From: Crocinitomix catalasitica ATCC 23190
GTDB lineage: Bacteria > Bacteroidota > Bacteroidia > Flavobacteriales_D > Crocinitomicaceae
Direction of reading: 5' to 3'
Assembly (NCBI RefSeq): GCF_000621625.1
Contig: NZ_JHXV01000009.1
Span: forward strand, 72,999 to 136,998
DNA: 64,000 nucleotides
Below, one piece after another: positions 49,827 through 59,746 of this stretch. The position numbers and the translations under genes were made by a program. The stretch's first letter is position 1. Each line of letters begins with the position of its first letter. The notes under the pieces were generated by a model. It searched no databases and had not been told where the DNA came from. It saw nothing but the letters and a program-made list of their open reading frames with translations.

Positions 49827-51224
49827 ATGAGTTTTTTTAATTTTTCTAAACGGCAAGAACCAACAGAAGCTCTTGTTCAAATTAAGCATGAATCCTATTT
49901 TAACGAATTATTCAATAAAGAATTTAGTCGCTTAGGAAAGCAGAAACATGTTTATCTTGATTATACAGGCGGCGGTTTATATGCAACGATTCAATTAAGA
50001 AAACATCACGAAATGCTAGAGAGTTTGGTATTAGGAAATCCTCATTCTTCTAATCCTTCTTCAAAAAAATCAACAGAATTAGTTGAAGAAAGTAGACAAG
50101 CTGTACTAGACTTTTTTAATGCTGATGATTATTGCTGTGTCTTTACTCAAAACGCAAGTGGAGCTTTAAAAATTGTTGGTGAATGTTACCCTTTTAATGA
50201 AGATGCCTGCTTTAGTTTATTGATGGATAATCACAATTCTGTAAATGGAATTCGAGAATTTGCAGTTAGAAAAAATGCTAAATTCTATTATTGCAATATT
50301 CTAAAAGATAACCTGAGACTTGATGAGGATTGTCTTGCTGAACATTTTGATCAACATGATGATGTAAAGAATAAATTATTTGCTTATCCCGCACAATCAA
50401 ATGTATCCGGTGTAAAACACGATTTAAAATGGGTTAAATATGCTGAAGAAAGAGGATGGGACATATTATTAGATGCAGCAGCATTCGTACCTACTTCAAA
50501 ATTAGATTTGAGTCAAGTAAAACCATCTTTTGTTGCGATGTCGTTTTACAAAATATTTGGTTATCCAACAGGTTTAGGTTGTTTACTCATAAGAAAAGAT
50601 AAATTTCATAAATTAGAGAAACCGTGGTTTGCTGGTGGAACAGTCTCAATGGTTTCCAATACAAAAAGCAAACACTTTTTAGCCGAAAGCAATGAAAGGT
50701 ATGAGGATGGTACTCTTAATTACTTAGATATTCCCGCTATAAAAATCGGCCTAGATTTTATTAAAGGGATCGGTATCGAAAAGATTACTGAAAGAGTTAC
50801 TGAATTACGAAAATACTTGTACAATGCTTTGAGTGAAATCAAACATGATAATGGCAATGCTGTGGCACGAATTTATGGTCCAACTGATCATCAAAATATT
50901 GGTGGAACAATTATTTTTAATGTAATAACCCAAGGGGGTGAAACCATATTTTTTGACGAAGTTGAAAAAGAAGCCAATAAAGAGTTAATCTCACTGCGAA
51001 CGGGTTGTTTTTGCAATCCTGGAATTGATGAAATCAATAATGAAGTTAGTAGCGCGAAATTAACAGACTTTTATAAGGATCAGAGTAATGTGAACATGAA
51101 TGATGCTTTAAACTTTTTCGATTTCCAACGCGGTGCAATTCGTATCTCAGTTGGTATTGCAACCAGACAAGTTGATTTAGACAAATTTATTCAATTCATT
51201 ATCAAGAACTACCAAAATAAATAG
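49827..51224 (+). CDS. PLP-dependent class V aminotransferase, molybdenum cofactor sulfurase-like
   Basis: 465 residues from the ATG at 49827 (a TTG at 49821 also reads in frame but is weaker). Class V fold: YLDYTGGGLYATIQLRKHHEML, FTQNASGALKIVGECYPF, LDAAAFVPTSKLDLSQVKPSFVAMSFYKIFGYPTGLGCLLIRKD with the PLP lysine, and a late cysteine SLRTGCFCNPG that could be the sulfur-accepting residue. This matches the N-terminal domain of Moco sulfurase (MOCOS), which puts the terminal sulfur on molybdenum cofactor of xanthine dehydrogenase-type enzymes; no molybdenum enzyme is near. Cysteine desulfurase activity is inferred. Confidence 0.83.
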   Translation: MSFFNFSKRQEPTEALVQIKHESYFNELFNKEFSRLGKQKHVYLDYTGGGLYATIQLRKHHEMLESLVLGNPHSSNPSSKKSTELVEESRQAVLDFFNADDYCCVFTQNASGALKIVGECYPFNEDACFSLLMDNHNSVNGIREFAVRKNAKFYYCNILKDNLRLDEDCLAEHFDQHDDVKNKLFAYPAQSNVSGVKHDLKWVKYAEERGWDILLDAAAFVPTSKLDLSQVKPSFVAMSFYKIFGYPTGLGCLLIRKDKFHKLEKPWFAGGTVSMVSNTKSKHFLAESNERYEDGTLNYLDIPAIKIGLDFIKGIGIEKITERVTELRKYLYNALSEIKHDNGNAVARIYGPTDHQNIGGTIIFNVITQGGETIFFDEVEKEANKELISLRTGCFCNPGIDEINNEVSSAKLTDFYKDQSNVNMNDALNFFDFQRGAIRISVGIATRQVDLDKFIQFIIKNYQNK

Positions 51225-51230
51225 CTTGAA

Positions 51231-54200
51231 TTAAGCTTCAAGGCTATATTCAAAAACATTTAAAGCCTCTATCTTTTTAATAAAGTCATTCTCTACCGTT
51301 ACTTTCATTGTTTTTGAAGGCATTTTAACCCGTGTATTAGATTTATAATCTTTGATCAAAAACTTTAGATGACAGGTTCCTTTATTATCAGAGACCAATG
51401 TAAATAAGTTCTCCATTAATTCATCCGTAATATCAGCCGATTCAACTTCTAACCATAGTGATTTTGCTTTTTTACTTTTCAACTCGGTCAACAAGTCCAT
51501 GGTTTGGATTTTGAATTCTAAACCTTCCCCCCATTTTTTTGCTTGCACACGGCCGACTGTATAAATAAAACGACCAACATCAAGTAAATGTTTGAAGCGT
51601 AAATAATCCTCCCCAAAAACAAATAGTCGCGTATTTTCTGTGTAATCTTCAATATCAAAAGTTCCAAAAGGATGTCCATTTTTGGTTCTTCGATGTTGTG
51701 CATCTGTAATGATACCTGCCAATCGCAATTCTTGATTCGACAATTTATCCAAGTCAGACAAGTCTGATACGGTACCTTTACAGAAGCTATCTATTTCCAA
51801 TTTATAATCATCCAATGGGTGACCAGAAATGTATATACCAACTACTTCTTTTTCTTTACTCAATTTGGTCAGCGTAGGCCAATGGTCGACCTTTGGTGGC
51901 TGCGGTTCTGGAACATCTACATTTGCTTCACCACCAAACATTGATACTTGCGTCGAATCTTTATTCTCTTGAACACGACTTCCAAACTTCATAATATTCT
52001 CTAAGAACATTCGGTTATTTGAATCCTCTGCAAAGTATTGTGCGCGGTGCATTTTGCCAAACGAATCGAAACCTCCTGCTAAGACTAAGCTTTCGAATAC
52101 CCTTTTATTCATGGCTCTTAAACTCACTCTTGAAGTCACATCGAATACAGAAATAAAATGCCCATTTTCAATTCTTTCTTCCAGAATAGCTTGAACCGGC
52201 TTACTTCCAACTCCTTTTATCGCACCCAATCCGAAACGAATAGCTCCAGCTTTATTCACGGTGAACTTATATTCAGATTCATTGATATCAGGACCCAAAA
52301 CAGGAATACCACCACGTTTACACTCCTCCATAAAAAACGAAACAGACTTGATATCATTCATGTTATTACTCAAAACAGAAGCCATATATTCGGCAGGGTA
52401 ATGCGCTTTTAGGTAAGCCGTTTGATATGCAATCCAAGCATAACAAGTAGAGTGAGATTTATTAAATGCATAAGCTGCAAAAGCCTCCCAATCAATCCAT
52501 ATTTTCTCTAATTTGGCTTTATCGTGTCCGCGTTCATGCCCTTGTTCCAAGAATTTAGGCTTCATTTTAGCCAGCAAATCGAAACTCTTTTTACCCATTG
52601 CTTTACGCAAGGTATCGGCTTCACCTTTAGTAAATCCCGCTAAACTTTGAGACAGGAGCATTACTTGCTCTTGGTAAACAGTAATACCGTATGTTTCTTC
52701 TAAGTATTCTTTTGTTGCATCAATATCGTAGACAATTTCTTCGATACCATGTTTACGTCGAATAAATGAAGGAATATATTCTAAAGGACCAGGACGATAC
52801 AGGGCATTCATGGCAATTAAATCGGCAAATACAGTCGGTTTTAATTCCCGTAAATATTTCTGCATTCCGGCAGATTCGTATTGGAATATACCAACAGTTT
52901 CACCGCGTTGGAAAAGTTCATATGTTTTCTCATCATCCAATGGAAAATCATCAGGAATAAGTTCAACACCATGTTTTTCCTTAATTATTTTGACAGCGTC
53001 TTTAATTAGGGTCAGTGTTTTTAACCCCAAGAAATCCATCTTCAACAAACCTGCGTCTTCAGCAACTGAATTGTCGAACTGTGTACAGTACATGTCCGAA
53101 TCCTTTGCTAAAGCAACCGGAACGAATTTTGTAATATCGTCAGGCGTAATAATTACACCACAGGCATGAATCCCGGTATTCCGCATTGAACCTTCAAGAA
53201 TCACAGCCAACTTCACAACCTCTGCCGACAAATCATTGCCTTCAGCGATTCGTTTTAATTCGTTCGCTCTGTCAATATCATCTTGATTATTACCTAAACT
53301 ATCTGCTAAAGCCACTTCATCAAAGCTGAAAATCTTTTTCAGTTTCATGTCTGGTATTAACTTCGCTATACGATCGGCTTCATACAATGGTAAATCTAAA
53401 ACCCTTGCAGTATCCCGAATTGAAGACTTTGCAGCCATTGTACCGTATGTAATAATTTGCGCTACTTGATTCGCGCCATACTTTTCAATTACCCAATCAA
53501 TAACCCTTTGTCTTCCTTCATCATCAAAATCAATATCAATATCCGGCATCGAAACCCTTTCAGGATTCAAGAACCGCTCAAATAGCAAATCGTAAGCGAT
53601 TGGATCGACATTCGTAATTCCTGTACAGTAAGCAACTGCCGAACCGGCAGCAGACCCCCTTCCAGGACCGACACTCACGCCCATCTCTCTTGCAGCTGTA
53701 CAAAAATCTTGTACAATTAAGAAATAACCAGGATACCCAGTATTGGCAATTGTTGCCAACTCAAAATCTAATCTTTCTTTAATTTCCGGTGTTATTTCAC
53801 CGTATCTTTTTTTAGCTCCTTCGTATGTTAAATGGGCTAAAAAGTTATTCTCTCCTCGTTTTCCACCATCTTCATTATCTTTAGCATCTAGAAATTGCTC
53901 AGGAATATCGAAGGCAGGTAATAAAATCTCCCTTGCCAATTCATAAGGCTCACATTTATTGACGATTTCATTCGAATTTTCAATTGCTGTTGGTATATCA
54001 GCAAATCGCTTTTTCATTTCGTCAGGTGACTTGAAATAATATTGATCATTTTCTAATCCATATCTAAATCCTCGACCTCGACCAATAGGCGTCGAACGCA
54101 ATTCACCATCTTTTACACACAATAAAATATCATGTGCAACCGAATCTTTTTGCTCTAAATAATACGTATCATTTGTAGCAAGAATTTTTACATCATGCTC

Positions 54201-55604
54201 TTTATGGAATCTTAATAAAGTTTCATTAATTCTTGACTCTTCTTCTAATCCATGTCGAATGATTTCTAAATAAAAATCATCACCAAACTGTTCATTATAC
54301 CACAATAAAGACTCTTCCGCTTGCTTCTCCCCAACATTTAATATTAGACTTGGAATTTCACCACTTGTATTACCAGAAAGACAAATAATATCCTCCTTAT
54401 GTGCTTCAATAATTGCTTTATCAATTCTTGGCACATAATAAAATCCATCAGTAAATGCTAAAGACGACATTTTTGCCAAATTATGGTAGCCATTTTTATT
54501 TTTGGCCAACATAACTACCCTTGCCCCATTGTCCTTATGAGACTTATCGGTATGATCTGCACAAACATTAAATTCACAACCTACAATTGGAACCATCGGT
54601 CTTCCTTCAAAAGCTTCCCCTTTTTCCTCTGCAGCAGCTTTTTTCTGTTCAACCGACTTATTATAATTCAATACTTCCCGAACAAAATGGAACGCAGCCA
54701 TCATATTCCCTGTATCAGTTAAAGCAACTGCGGGCATATTATAAGATGCCGCTTTAGCAACCAAACCTTTAATTTGAATGGTAGACTGTAGGATAGAGAA
54801 TTGAGAATGATTATGTAAATGTGAAAAACTAACATCTTTTAATCGCTCAGTATTACCAGAAATATCAATTACCTTATCATCGACTTGATCATTCGAACTT
54901 AAAGCTTTTAGCTTATCACTTTCTTGCTTTAAATTGACATGCTTAAGTCCTGCAGGCTCTATTTTACTTGTATGTTTTGTGATAAAAGCACGCAAATAAT
55001 CATCCGTTGCATCAAGTTCTTGACTAGAATAATTACCCGTTCGTAATAATTCAAAGAAACAACGAGTTGTAGCCTCTACATCGGCAGTTGCATTATGTGC
55101 TTCGCTAAATGGTATTTGAAATAAATGCTGGTGTAATTCTGTTAGTGTTGGAAGTTTAAATCGACCACCTCTACCTCCAGGTAATTGACATAAGTCTGCC
55201 GTTTTTTCAGTACAAGTATCAAGTACTTGCATTTCATTTAATGGTGTTTCCGTTTCTAATCGAACGTACTCACACCCCATTACTTTTAAATCGAAGTCGA
55301 CATTTTGACCAACCACAAATTTAGCTTTGCCAAGCGCTTCATTAAAACTTTCTAAAACCTCTTTTAGCGGCACACCTTGCTCAGCTGCCAATTCAGTAGA
55401 AATACCATGAATTCGTTCTGCATCATATGGAATATTAAATCCATCAGGCTGAATTAAAAAATCTTTATGTTCGATTAATTCCCCTAAATCATCATGCAAT
55501 TGCCATGCAATTTGAATACACCTTGGCCAGTTATCAGTGTCCGTAATTGGTGCTTTCCAATTTTTTGGTAAGCCCGTTGTTTCGGTATCGAATATTATAT
55601 ACAT
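51231..55604 (-). CDS. dnaE: DNA polymerase III alpha subunit with N-terminal proofreading exonuclease
   Basis: 1457 residues, larger than E. coli DnaE (~1160) because an N-terminal DEDDh exonuclease (epsilon-like) domain is fused: YIIFDTETTGLP (D6, E8), GQNVDFDLKVMG, and SEAHNATADVEATTRCFF at ~170-185. A linker follows, then the PHP domain (SHLHNHSQFSILQSTIQIKGLV at ~263), the polymerase core (DIDIDFDDEGRQRVIDWV near 735), and the C-terminal OB/tau-binding regions. It is the replicative polymerase; the fusion removes the need for a separate DnaQ partner. Common in Bacteroidota. Confidence 0.95.
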   Translation of the reverse strand: MYIIFDTETTGLPKNWKAPITDTDNWPRCIQIAWQLHDDLGELIEHKDFLIQPDGFNIPYDAERIHGISTELAAEQGVPLKEVLESFNEALGKAKFVVGQNVDFDLKVMGCEYVRLETETPLNEMQVLDTCTEKTADLCQLPGGRGGRFKLPTLTELHQHLFQIPFSEAHNATADVEATTRCFFELLRTGNYSSQELDATDDYLRAFITKHTSKIEPAGLKHVNLKQESDKLKALSSNDQVDDKVIDISGNTERLKDVSFSHLHNHSQFSILQSTIQIKGLVAKAASYNMPAVALTDTGNMMAAFHFVREVLNYNKSVEQKKAAAEEKGEAFEGRPMVPIVGCEFNVCADHTDKSHKDNGARVVMLAKNKNGYHNLAKMSSLAFTDGFYYVPRIDKAIIEAHKEDIICLSGNTSGEIPSLILNVGEKQAEESLLWYNEQFGDDFYLEIIRHGLEEESRINETLLRFHKEHDVKILATNDTYYLEQKDSVAHDILLCVKDGELRSTPIGRGRGFRYGLENDQYYFKSPDEMKKRFADIPTAIENSNEIVNKCEPYELAREILLPAFDIPEQFLDAKDNEDGGKRGENNFLAHLTYEGAKKRYGEITPEIKERLDFELATIANTGYPGYFLIVQDFCTAAREMGVSVGPGRGSAAGSAVAYCTGITNVDPIAYDLLFERFLNPERVSMPDIDIDFDDEGRQRVIDWVIEKYGANQVAQIITYGTMAAKSSIRDTARVLDLPLYEADRIAKLIPDMKLKKIFSFDEVALADSLGNNQDDIDRANELKRIAEGNDLSAEVVKLAVILEGSMRNTGIHACGVIITPDDITKFVPVALAKDSDMYCTQFDNSVAEDAGLLKMDFLGLKTLTLIKDAVKIIKEKHGVELIPDDFPLDDEKTYELFQRGETVGIFQYESAGMQKYLRELKPTVFADLIAMNALYRPGPLEYIPSFIRRKHGIEEIVYDIDATKEYLEETYGITVYQEQVMLLSQSLAGFTKGEADTLRKAMGKKSFDLLAKMKPKFLEQGHERGHDKAKLEKIWIDWEAFAAYAFNKSHSTCYAWIAYQTAYLKAHYPAEYMASVLSNNMNDIKSVSFFMEECKRGGIPVLGPDINESEYKFTVNKAGAIRFGLGAIKGVGSKPVQAILEERIENGHFISVFDVTSRVSLRAMNKRVFESLVLAGGFDSFGKMHRAQYFAEDSNNRMFLENIMKFGSRVQENKDSTQVSMFGGEANVDVPEPQPPKVDHWPTLTKLSKEKEVVGIYISGHPLDDYKLEIDSFCKGTVSDLSDLDKLSNQELRLAGIITDAQHRRTKNGHPFGTFDIEDYTENTRLFVFGEDYLRFKHLLDVGRFIYTVGRVQAKKWGEGLEFKIQTMDLLTELKSKKAKSLWLEVESADITDELMENLFTLVSDNKGTCHLKFLIKDYKSNTRVKMPSKTMKVTVENDFIKKIEALNVFEYSLEA

Positions 55605-55749
55605 GGAGACGGTTTTCTACTTTGAAAAATAAGCTCTAAGTTAAGCAAAATAAAGCCCCAATTCGAAATAAGTTTTCAACAGATTTCTAACGAACTGGAA
55701 CTTCAAAAGGCTCATTACTTTAAGCCCGTTTCAGCAAAATAATTTTAGG

Positions 55750-55757
55750 TATATTTG
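55750..55757 (+). promoter_or_regulatory. TAnnTTTG -7 box for the EI24 gene
   Basis: TATATTTG, 17 nt before the ATG at 55775. Confidence 0.6.
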
Positions 55758-55774
55758 AAACAAATAAGAAAATA

Positions 55775-56503
55775 ATGTTTGCATTTCGTTCGATTTTTTC
55801 CAGTATTAAATATGCTGTATTATTAGTTTTTAAAAAAAACGTATTGCCTTATTTTATTCCAAGCATTATTCTAGCCGTCTTATTCTACACTGTTGTTTTA
55901 GCAGGAGGTTCCATTCAAAGTCGATTGGATTTCATGCAAAATTACTGGGGACTAAAATGGATTTACAGCTTTTTTAATGAGAGTATTAGTTTTATTTCGA
56001 TCGTCTTTTTTGAATTCATTATTTTAGTTGCCCTCACACCAATCAATTCCATTCTCGCCGAAAAAACGATTGAAGATATAACCGGAATAACCTATCAATT
56101 TTCTTGGCGTGTATTAATCAAATCGATTAGAAGAGCTATTGTTGTTTTGACAATTATGTTCTTTTTTCAATTCCTTTTTTTAGCCATTATTTGGATTGCA
56201 TCAATGTTGCTGGGAAAGGTGTTTTATGAATATGCGAGTATTTTGAATTTATCCTTTTTTATTGGCTTTTCATTTTTTGATTTCGCATTGGAATTGGACG
56301 ATATAAAAGCAAAGAATAGTTGGGGATTTGCTAAACGAAACTGGTTGTATTGCTTAGTTATTGGGTTGATTTTTTCATGTTCGATTTATATTCCCCAAAA
56401 ACATGAGATGCTAATGATTTACTTGGTTGGCATAAGCATCGTTCCTCATTTACTTACTATAATCTCAACACATATTTATTATTCGAATAAAGCAAATCTT
56501 TAA
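55775..56503 (+). CDS. EI24/CysZ-like multi-pass membrane protein
   Basis: 242 residues. About six membrane helices, with the EI24 pattern FAFRSIFSSIKYAVLLVFKKNVLPYFIPSIILAVLFYTVVL, a loop rich in polar residues, LVALTPINSILAEKTIEDITG and LSFFIGFSFFDFALELDD. EI24 members include CysZ, a sulfate permease, but this group lacks proof of transport. Monocistronic; its stop lies 17 bp from the stop of the convergent lipocalin-like gene. Confidence 0.8.
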   Translation: MFAFRSIFSSIKYAVLLVFKKNVLPYFIPSIILAVLFYTVVLAGGSIQSRLDFMQNYWGLKWIYSFFNESISFISIVFFEFIILVALTPINSILAEKTIEDITGITYQFSWRVLIKSIRRAIVVLTIMFFFQFLFLAIIWIASMLLGKVFYEYASILNLSFFIGFSFFDFALELDDIKAKNSWGFAKRNWLYCLVIGLIFSCSIYIPQKHEMLMIYLVGISIVPHLLTIISTHIYYSNKANL

Positions 56504-56519
56504 GAAAAAGAAAAAACAG

Positions 56520-57242
56520 TTATTGAACAAGTTTAATCTCTTCCGTATAAGAAATAGTGCCACCATCATATTCACCAGTCAAACCTGTCATACCATCAAT
56601 ATTAGTAATATTTAAGGTACTGTGGGCATCAAGTTTCCAAACCATCTCTTTATTTTTTAAACGATCTATATCGTACAATAAGACAAATTCATTTTGGTTA
56701 AATTCTCTGACAACAATTTCACGGTCACCACCTTCAAAATCACTGGTTGAAGTATGATTCAATACACTAAATTGAACACGTTCTTTATTCTTGTAATTCC
56801 CTTTATTCTTTCCAATAAATGACCAGGTACCTGTCATTTCAAACTGTTCTTTTGTATTGATAATCAAAGTATCATCTGCGATATAAATTTCACTTACCGT
56901 TAATCGCGTTAATGATGATGACCAATTACCATCTTTCTCAATAACAAAATTATAATCTGAAATGGTTACATCATCTGGATCTTCAACAATTGACGTTGTC
57001 CCTTCATCAACAGTTGTAGTGACTTTAAATACTGTTAATCCGTTAAATACTTCTTCAACCTCAATTTTCTCATCACCATCCACATTCGATGCTAACTTTT
57101 CATAACTATCAACTTTCCAAGTACCGGCAAGTCTAGCTTTACGTGAAAGCAAACTAATAAAAGGGTCATTATCACCCTTTTTGCAATTAAACATTGAAAG
57201 AGTTACGGTTAACGTAAAAACAAGAATCAGAATTCGCTTCAT
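56520..57242 (-). CDS. Lipocalin-like lipoprotein
   Basis: 240 residues. Type II signal peptide (ILILVFTLTVTLSMFNC, lipobox cysteine C20). The mature protein begins RKARLAGTWKVDSYEKLA, the 'G.W' opening of lipocalin-like Bacteroidota domains, and continues with strand after strand (YNFVIEKDGNWSSSL, TGTWSFIGKNKGNYKNKERVQFSVL, REFNQNEFVLLYDIDRLKNKEMVWKLDA). An envelope lipid- or small-molecule-binding role is inferred. The peroxiredoxin terminator lies just upstream of its start. Confidence 0.8.
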   Translation of the reverse strand: MKRILILVFTLTVTLSMFNCKKGDNDPFISLLSRKARLAGTWKVDSYEKLASNVDGDEKIEVEEVFNGLTVFKVTTTVDEGTTSIVEDPDDVTISDYNFVIEKDGNWSSSLTRLTVSEIYIADDTLIINTKEQFEMTGTWSFIGKNKGNYKNKERVQFSVLNHTSTSDFEGGDREIVVREFNQNEFVLLYDIDRLKNKEMVWKLDAHSTLNITNIDGMTGLTGEYDGGTISYTEEIKLVQ

Positions 57243-57282
57243 GCGTTGGTTAAGTTAATTTAAGGAATACTAAATTAACAAA

Positions 57283-57332
57283 AAAAGCTTCTAGGTGATC
57301 ATTCTCTAAGAAAATGAGCACTTAGAAGCTTT
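57283..57332 (-). terminator. Rho-independent terminator of the peroxiredoxin gene
   Basis: On the minus strand AAAGCTTCTAAGTG pairs with CACCTAGAAGCTTT (one mismatch) with an inner CATT/AATG stem and a T run. It ends 40 bp from the lipocalin-like gene start. Confidence 0.85.
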
Positions 57333-57355
57333 AAAATATTATATGAATTATTTAT

Positions 57356-57988
57356 CTAGTTTTTAGCTAAATAATCAGCAACACCTTTGTGAGAAGCAGT
57401 CATTCCTGACTCACCACTTTGCCAGTTTGCAGGACAAACCTCACCGTGCTCTTCTGTAAACTGTAATGCATCTACCATTCTAATTGCTTCATCAACGTTT
57501 CTACCTAAAGGTAAATCATTAACAATTTGATGACGAACAACACCTGCTTTGTCAATTAAGAATAATCCTCTATATGCGATCATTGTATCAGACGCTACTA
57601 AACGACCGTCCATATCATAATCATACTCACCTAATAAAACATCATAAGCATCAGCAATTGTCTTATTTGTGTCAGCGATAATTGGATAAGTTACACCTTT
57701 AATTCCACCATCATTTTTAGACATTTGCAACCAACCCCAGTGAGATTCTTCTGTATCTGTTGAACAAGCAACGATTTTTACGCCTCGTTTTTCGAATTCA
57801 TCCAATTTAGATTGAAAAGCATGTAATTCACTCGGGCAAACAAATGTGAAATCCTTTGGATAAAAGAATAAAATCACTTCATTTTTCCCAATAAATTGAT
57901 CCAATGAAAAATTTTCTACAACTTCTCCGCCATTAATTACTGCTGGTGCAGAAAACGAAGGTGCTTTTTTACCTACTAATACTCCCAT
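57356..57988 (-). CDS. 2-Cys peroxiredoxin (AhpC/Prx1 type)
   Basis: 210 residues. Peroxidatic cysteine C51 in FYPKDFTFVCPSELHAF, resolving cysteine C185 in HGEVCPANW, and the conserved arginine region MIAYRGLFLIDKAGVVRHQIVNDLPLGRNVDEAIR. It reduces hydrogen peroxide and organic peroxides; the partner reductase (thioredoxin or AhpF) is not in this window. A TATCTTTG box (minus, 58031-58024) and a strong terminator show a single-gene unit. Confidence 0.95.
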   Translation of the reverse strand: MGVLVGKKAPSFSAPAVINGGEVVENFSLDQFIGKNEVILFFYPKDFTFVCPSELHAFQSKLDEFEKRGVKIVACSTDTEESHWGWLQMSKNDGGIKGVTYPIIADTNKTIADAYDVLLGEYDYDMDGRLVASDTMIAYRGLFLIDKAGVVRHQIVNDLPLGRNVDEAIRMVDALQFTEEHGEVCPANWQSGESGMTASHKGVADYLAKN

Positions 57989-58023
57989 TTTTTTTATGTT
58001 TTTATATCTAATTTATACTTATG

Positions 58024-58031
58024 CAAAGATA
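58024..58031 (-). promoter_or_regulatory. TAnnTTTG -7 box for the peroxiredoxin gene
   Basis: TATCTTTG on the minus strand, 35 nt before the ATG. Confidence 0.65.
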
Positions 58032-58139
58032 CACAGAATTTGAATGAATATTTATCATTTTTATTTATGCCATGATAAATTTTGTTTATGTCATTGTTAT
58101 TTTTGATGTAAGCAGATCAAATCGAATTGTTATACTACA

Positions 58140-58835
58140 TTACATCAATAATCCAACAGCAAATCCAGCTATAATCGCAACTAACTTCAGAAAGTTAATT
58201 TTATGTCCCTCACTTGATTCGAAAATAATTGTGGTAGCCACATGGAAAAACATACCTATTGCTATTGACAATAGCCAGTTTAAAGACATATTAACAGCAG
58301 TTGCAAGCCATTCGCCTAAAACTAAACCTAAAGGTGCCATTAAAGCAAAAACCAATAAATAGAACCAACTTGCCTTTTTAGACATCCCCGAAACATCTAA
58401 AATTGTTTTTAGGGCTACAGCAACTGGAATTTTATGCAAAAAAACACCCCAAAAAAGGTTGTCGACATGGTGATGTCCGCCATGATTTAAAGGTATAGCT
58501 TCTAGAAAGGCGTGAAGACATAAACTTAAGAAAATAGCTATTGGAAAATGCTTTAAAATTTCATTGCTATGAATATGTGTATGTCCATGTTCTGCCCCTT
58601 TTGAGAAGTATTCTAGAATTAATTGCAATAAAAATCCAATCAAGATGAATATACCTGTATTGGGAAATGAGGTATAAGAATCGGGCAAGATATGGGTAAA
58701 AATAATGGTCAATAGAAATCCACCGCTAAATGATAAAAGCAATTTAATATTGGTAGATTTCTTTAAAATCGAGACCAATAAACCTCCAATAATTACGGAG
58801 CCAATTAAAGTAATTAATTGTTCTACTATTTCCAT
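58140..58835 (-). CDS. ZIP-family metal (zinc/iron) transporter
   Basis: 231 residues, about eight membrane helices. A histidine-rich cytosolic or periplasmic loop EHGHTHIHSNEILKH (~80-95) is a ZIP hallmark and sits between helices 3 and 4; metal-site residues are in LSLCLHAFLEAIPLNHGGHHH and HKIPVAVAL. ZIP proteins move zinc, iron or manganese into the cytosol. Its start codon is 2 bp from the stop of the methyltransferase gene, so the two are likely co-transcribed. Confidence 0.9.
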   Translation of the reverse strand: MEIVEQLITLIGSVIIGGLLVSILKKSTNIKLLLSFSGGFLLTIIFTHILPDSYTSFPNTGIFILIGFLLQLILEYFSKGAEHGHTHIHSNEILKHFPIAIFLSLCLHAFLEAIPLNHGGHHHVDNLFWGVFLHKIPVAVALKTILDVSGMSKKASWFYLLVFALMAPLGLVLGEWLATAVNMSLNWLLSIAIGMFFHVATTIIFESSEGHKINFLKLVAIIAGFAVGLLM

Positions 58836-58837
58836 TA

Positions 58838-59563
58838 TTATAATTTTTCAGCAATAATAATTAATCTTTCCGCATCCTTATCAAAATTGTCTAACTGATA
58901 ATTACCAAAAGTTTCTTTAATTCTAAAGTTTGCTTTAGTTAGCAATCGCTCAAAATCTTCTAATTCTAATGCTTGAACCTGTTCTTGAAAGGTAAAATCC
59001 CTTCCTTTGTCGTTAAAATTTATATCCTTAATTATAAACCCATTCTGCTCAGACTTTTTAATTTCAAATTTGATTCCTTCTATCTCTTTCACTTCGACTG
59101 CAAGCATATCTTTTTTGACTTTTATCGCATTAAAAAAATCAATCACCAATAAACCATCAGCGTTTAAGTAAGACGAAATAGAATCAAAAACTTGCAAATT
59201 TTCTGAATCATTATTGAAATATCCGAAGCTTGTGAATAAATTTAGCACTAAATCAAACGATCTGTTTTGCATTGGTAAACGCATATCATGAACGAAGAAA
59301 TCTAAGCGATCATTACTACTTTCTTTCGCTGTTAGAATGCTCTCTTCAGAAAGGTCAACCCCAGTTGTTTTGAACCCTAAAGAATTCACAAGAATACTGT
59401 GTCGTCCCTTACCACATGCCAAATCCAAAACAGATTTGTCTTCACTCAAATTTAAATAATTGAATAAATTCCGAATGAAAAGCTCAGCTTCTTCATGGTC
59501 CCTATTTTTATATAAAATATGGTAATAATGTGTATCAAACCAAGATTCAAACCACTCCTGCAT
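58838..59563 (-). CDS. Class I SAM-dependent methyltransferase
   Basis: 241 residues from the ATG at 59563; an upstream in-frame GTG at 59581 overlaps the promoter box and is rejected. Motif I is VLDLACGKGRHSILV (~46-60), then TTGVDLSEESILTAKES and FDLVLNLFTSFGYF with the acidic motif. The enzyme methylates an unknown small molecule. The promoter upstream has a -33 TTTG and a -7 TACTTTTG at 20-bp spacing, a very clear Bacteroidota promoter. Co-transcribed with the ZIP transporter gene. Confidence 0.85.
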   Translation of the reverse strand: MQEWFESWFDTHYYHILYKNRDHEEAELFIRNLFNYLNLSEDKSVLDLACGKGRHSILVNSLGFKTTGVDLSEESILTAKESSNDRLDFFVHDMRLPMQNRSFDLVLNLFTSFGYFNNDSENLQVFDSISSYLNADGLLVIDFFNAIKVKKDMLAVEVKEIEGIKFEIKKSEQNGFIIKDINFNDKGRDFTFQEQVQALELEDFERLLTKANFRIKETFGNYQLDNFDKDAERLIIIAEKL

Positions 59564-59580
59564 GCTTATAAATTTGAGCA

Positions 59581-59612
59581 CAAAAGTACAATAGATTTAA
59601 ATCTAAGCCAAA
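59581..59612 (-). promoter_or_regulatory. Promoter of the methyltransferase-ZIP unit (TTTG-N20-TACTTTTG)
   Basis: Minus strand: -33 TTTG at 59612-59609 and -7 TACTTTTG at 59588-59581. It sets the methyltransferase start at 59563, with a leader of about 15 nt. Confidence 0.72.
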
Positions 59613-59693
59613 TATCCTGACCTTAAAGCAAAAAAATGAATTTGGAGTATGAATCTTTCTCTTTAGTAACTGGTTGAAAAATATCAATATTGA

Positions 59694-59727
59694 TTGATTC
59701 AGAATGGAATTTTAATTTATATATTTG
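59694..59727 (+). promoter_or_regulatory. Promoter of the SiaB-SiaC operon (TTG-N23-TATATTTG)
   Basis: -33 TTG at 59694-59696, -7 TATATTTG at 59720-59727; leader of ~19 nt to the GTG start at 59747. Confidence 0.62.
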
Positions 59728-59746
59728 CGAGAAGGATTAAAACTAA

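Noticed and set aside
58072-58362. Plus-strand frame of 96 codons
   Set aside because: Antisense to the ZIP transporter gene and without its own start region.
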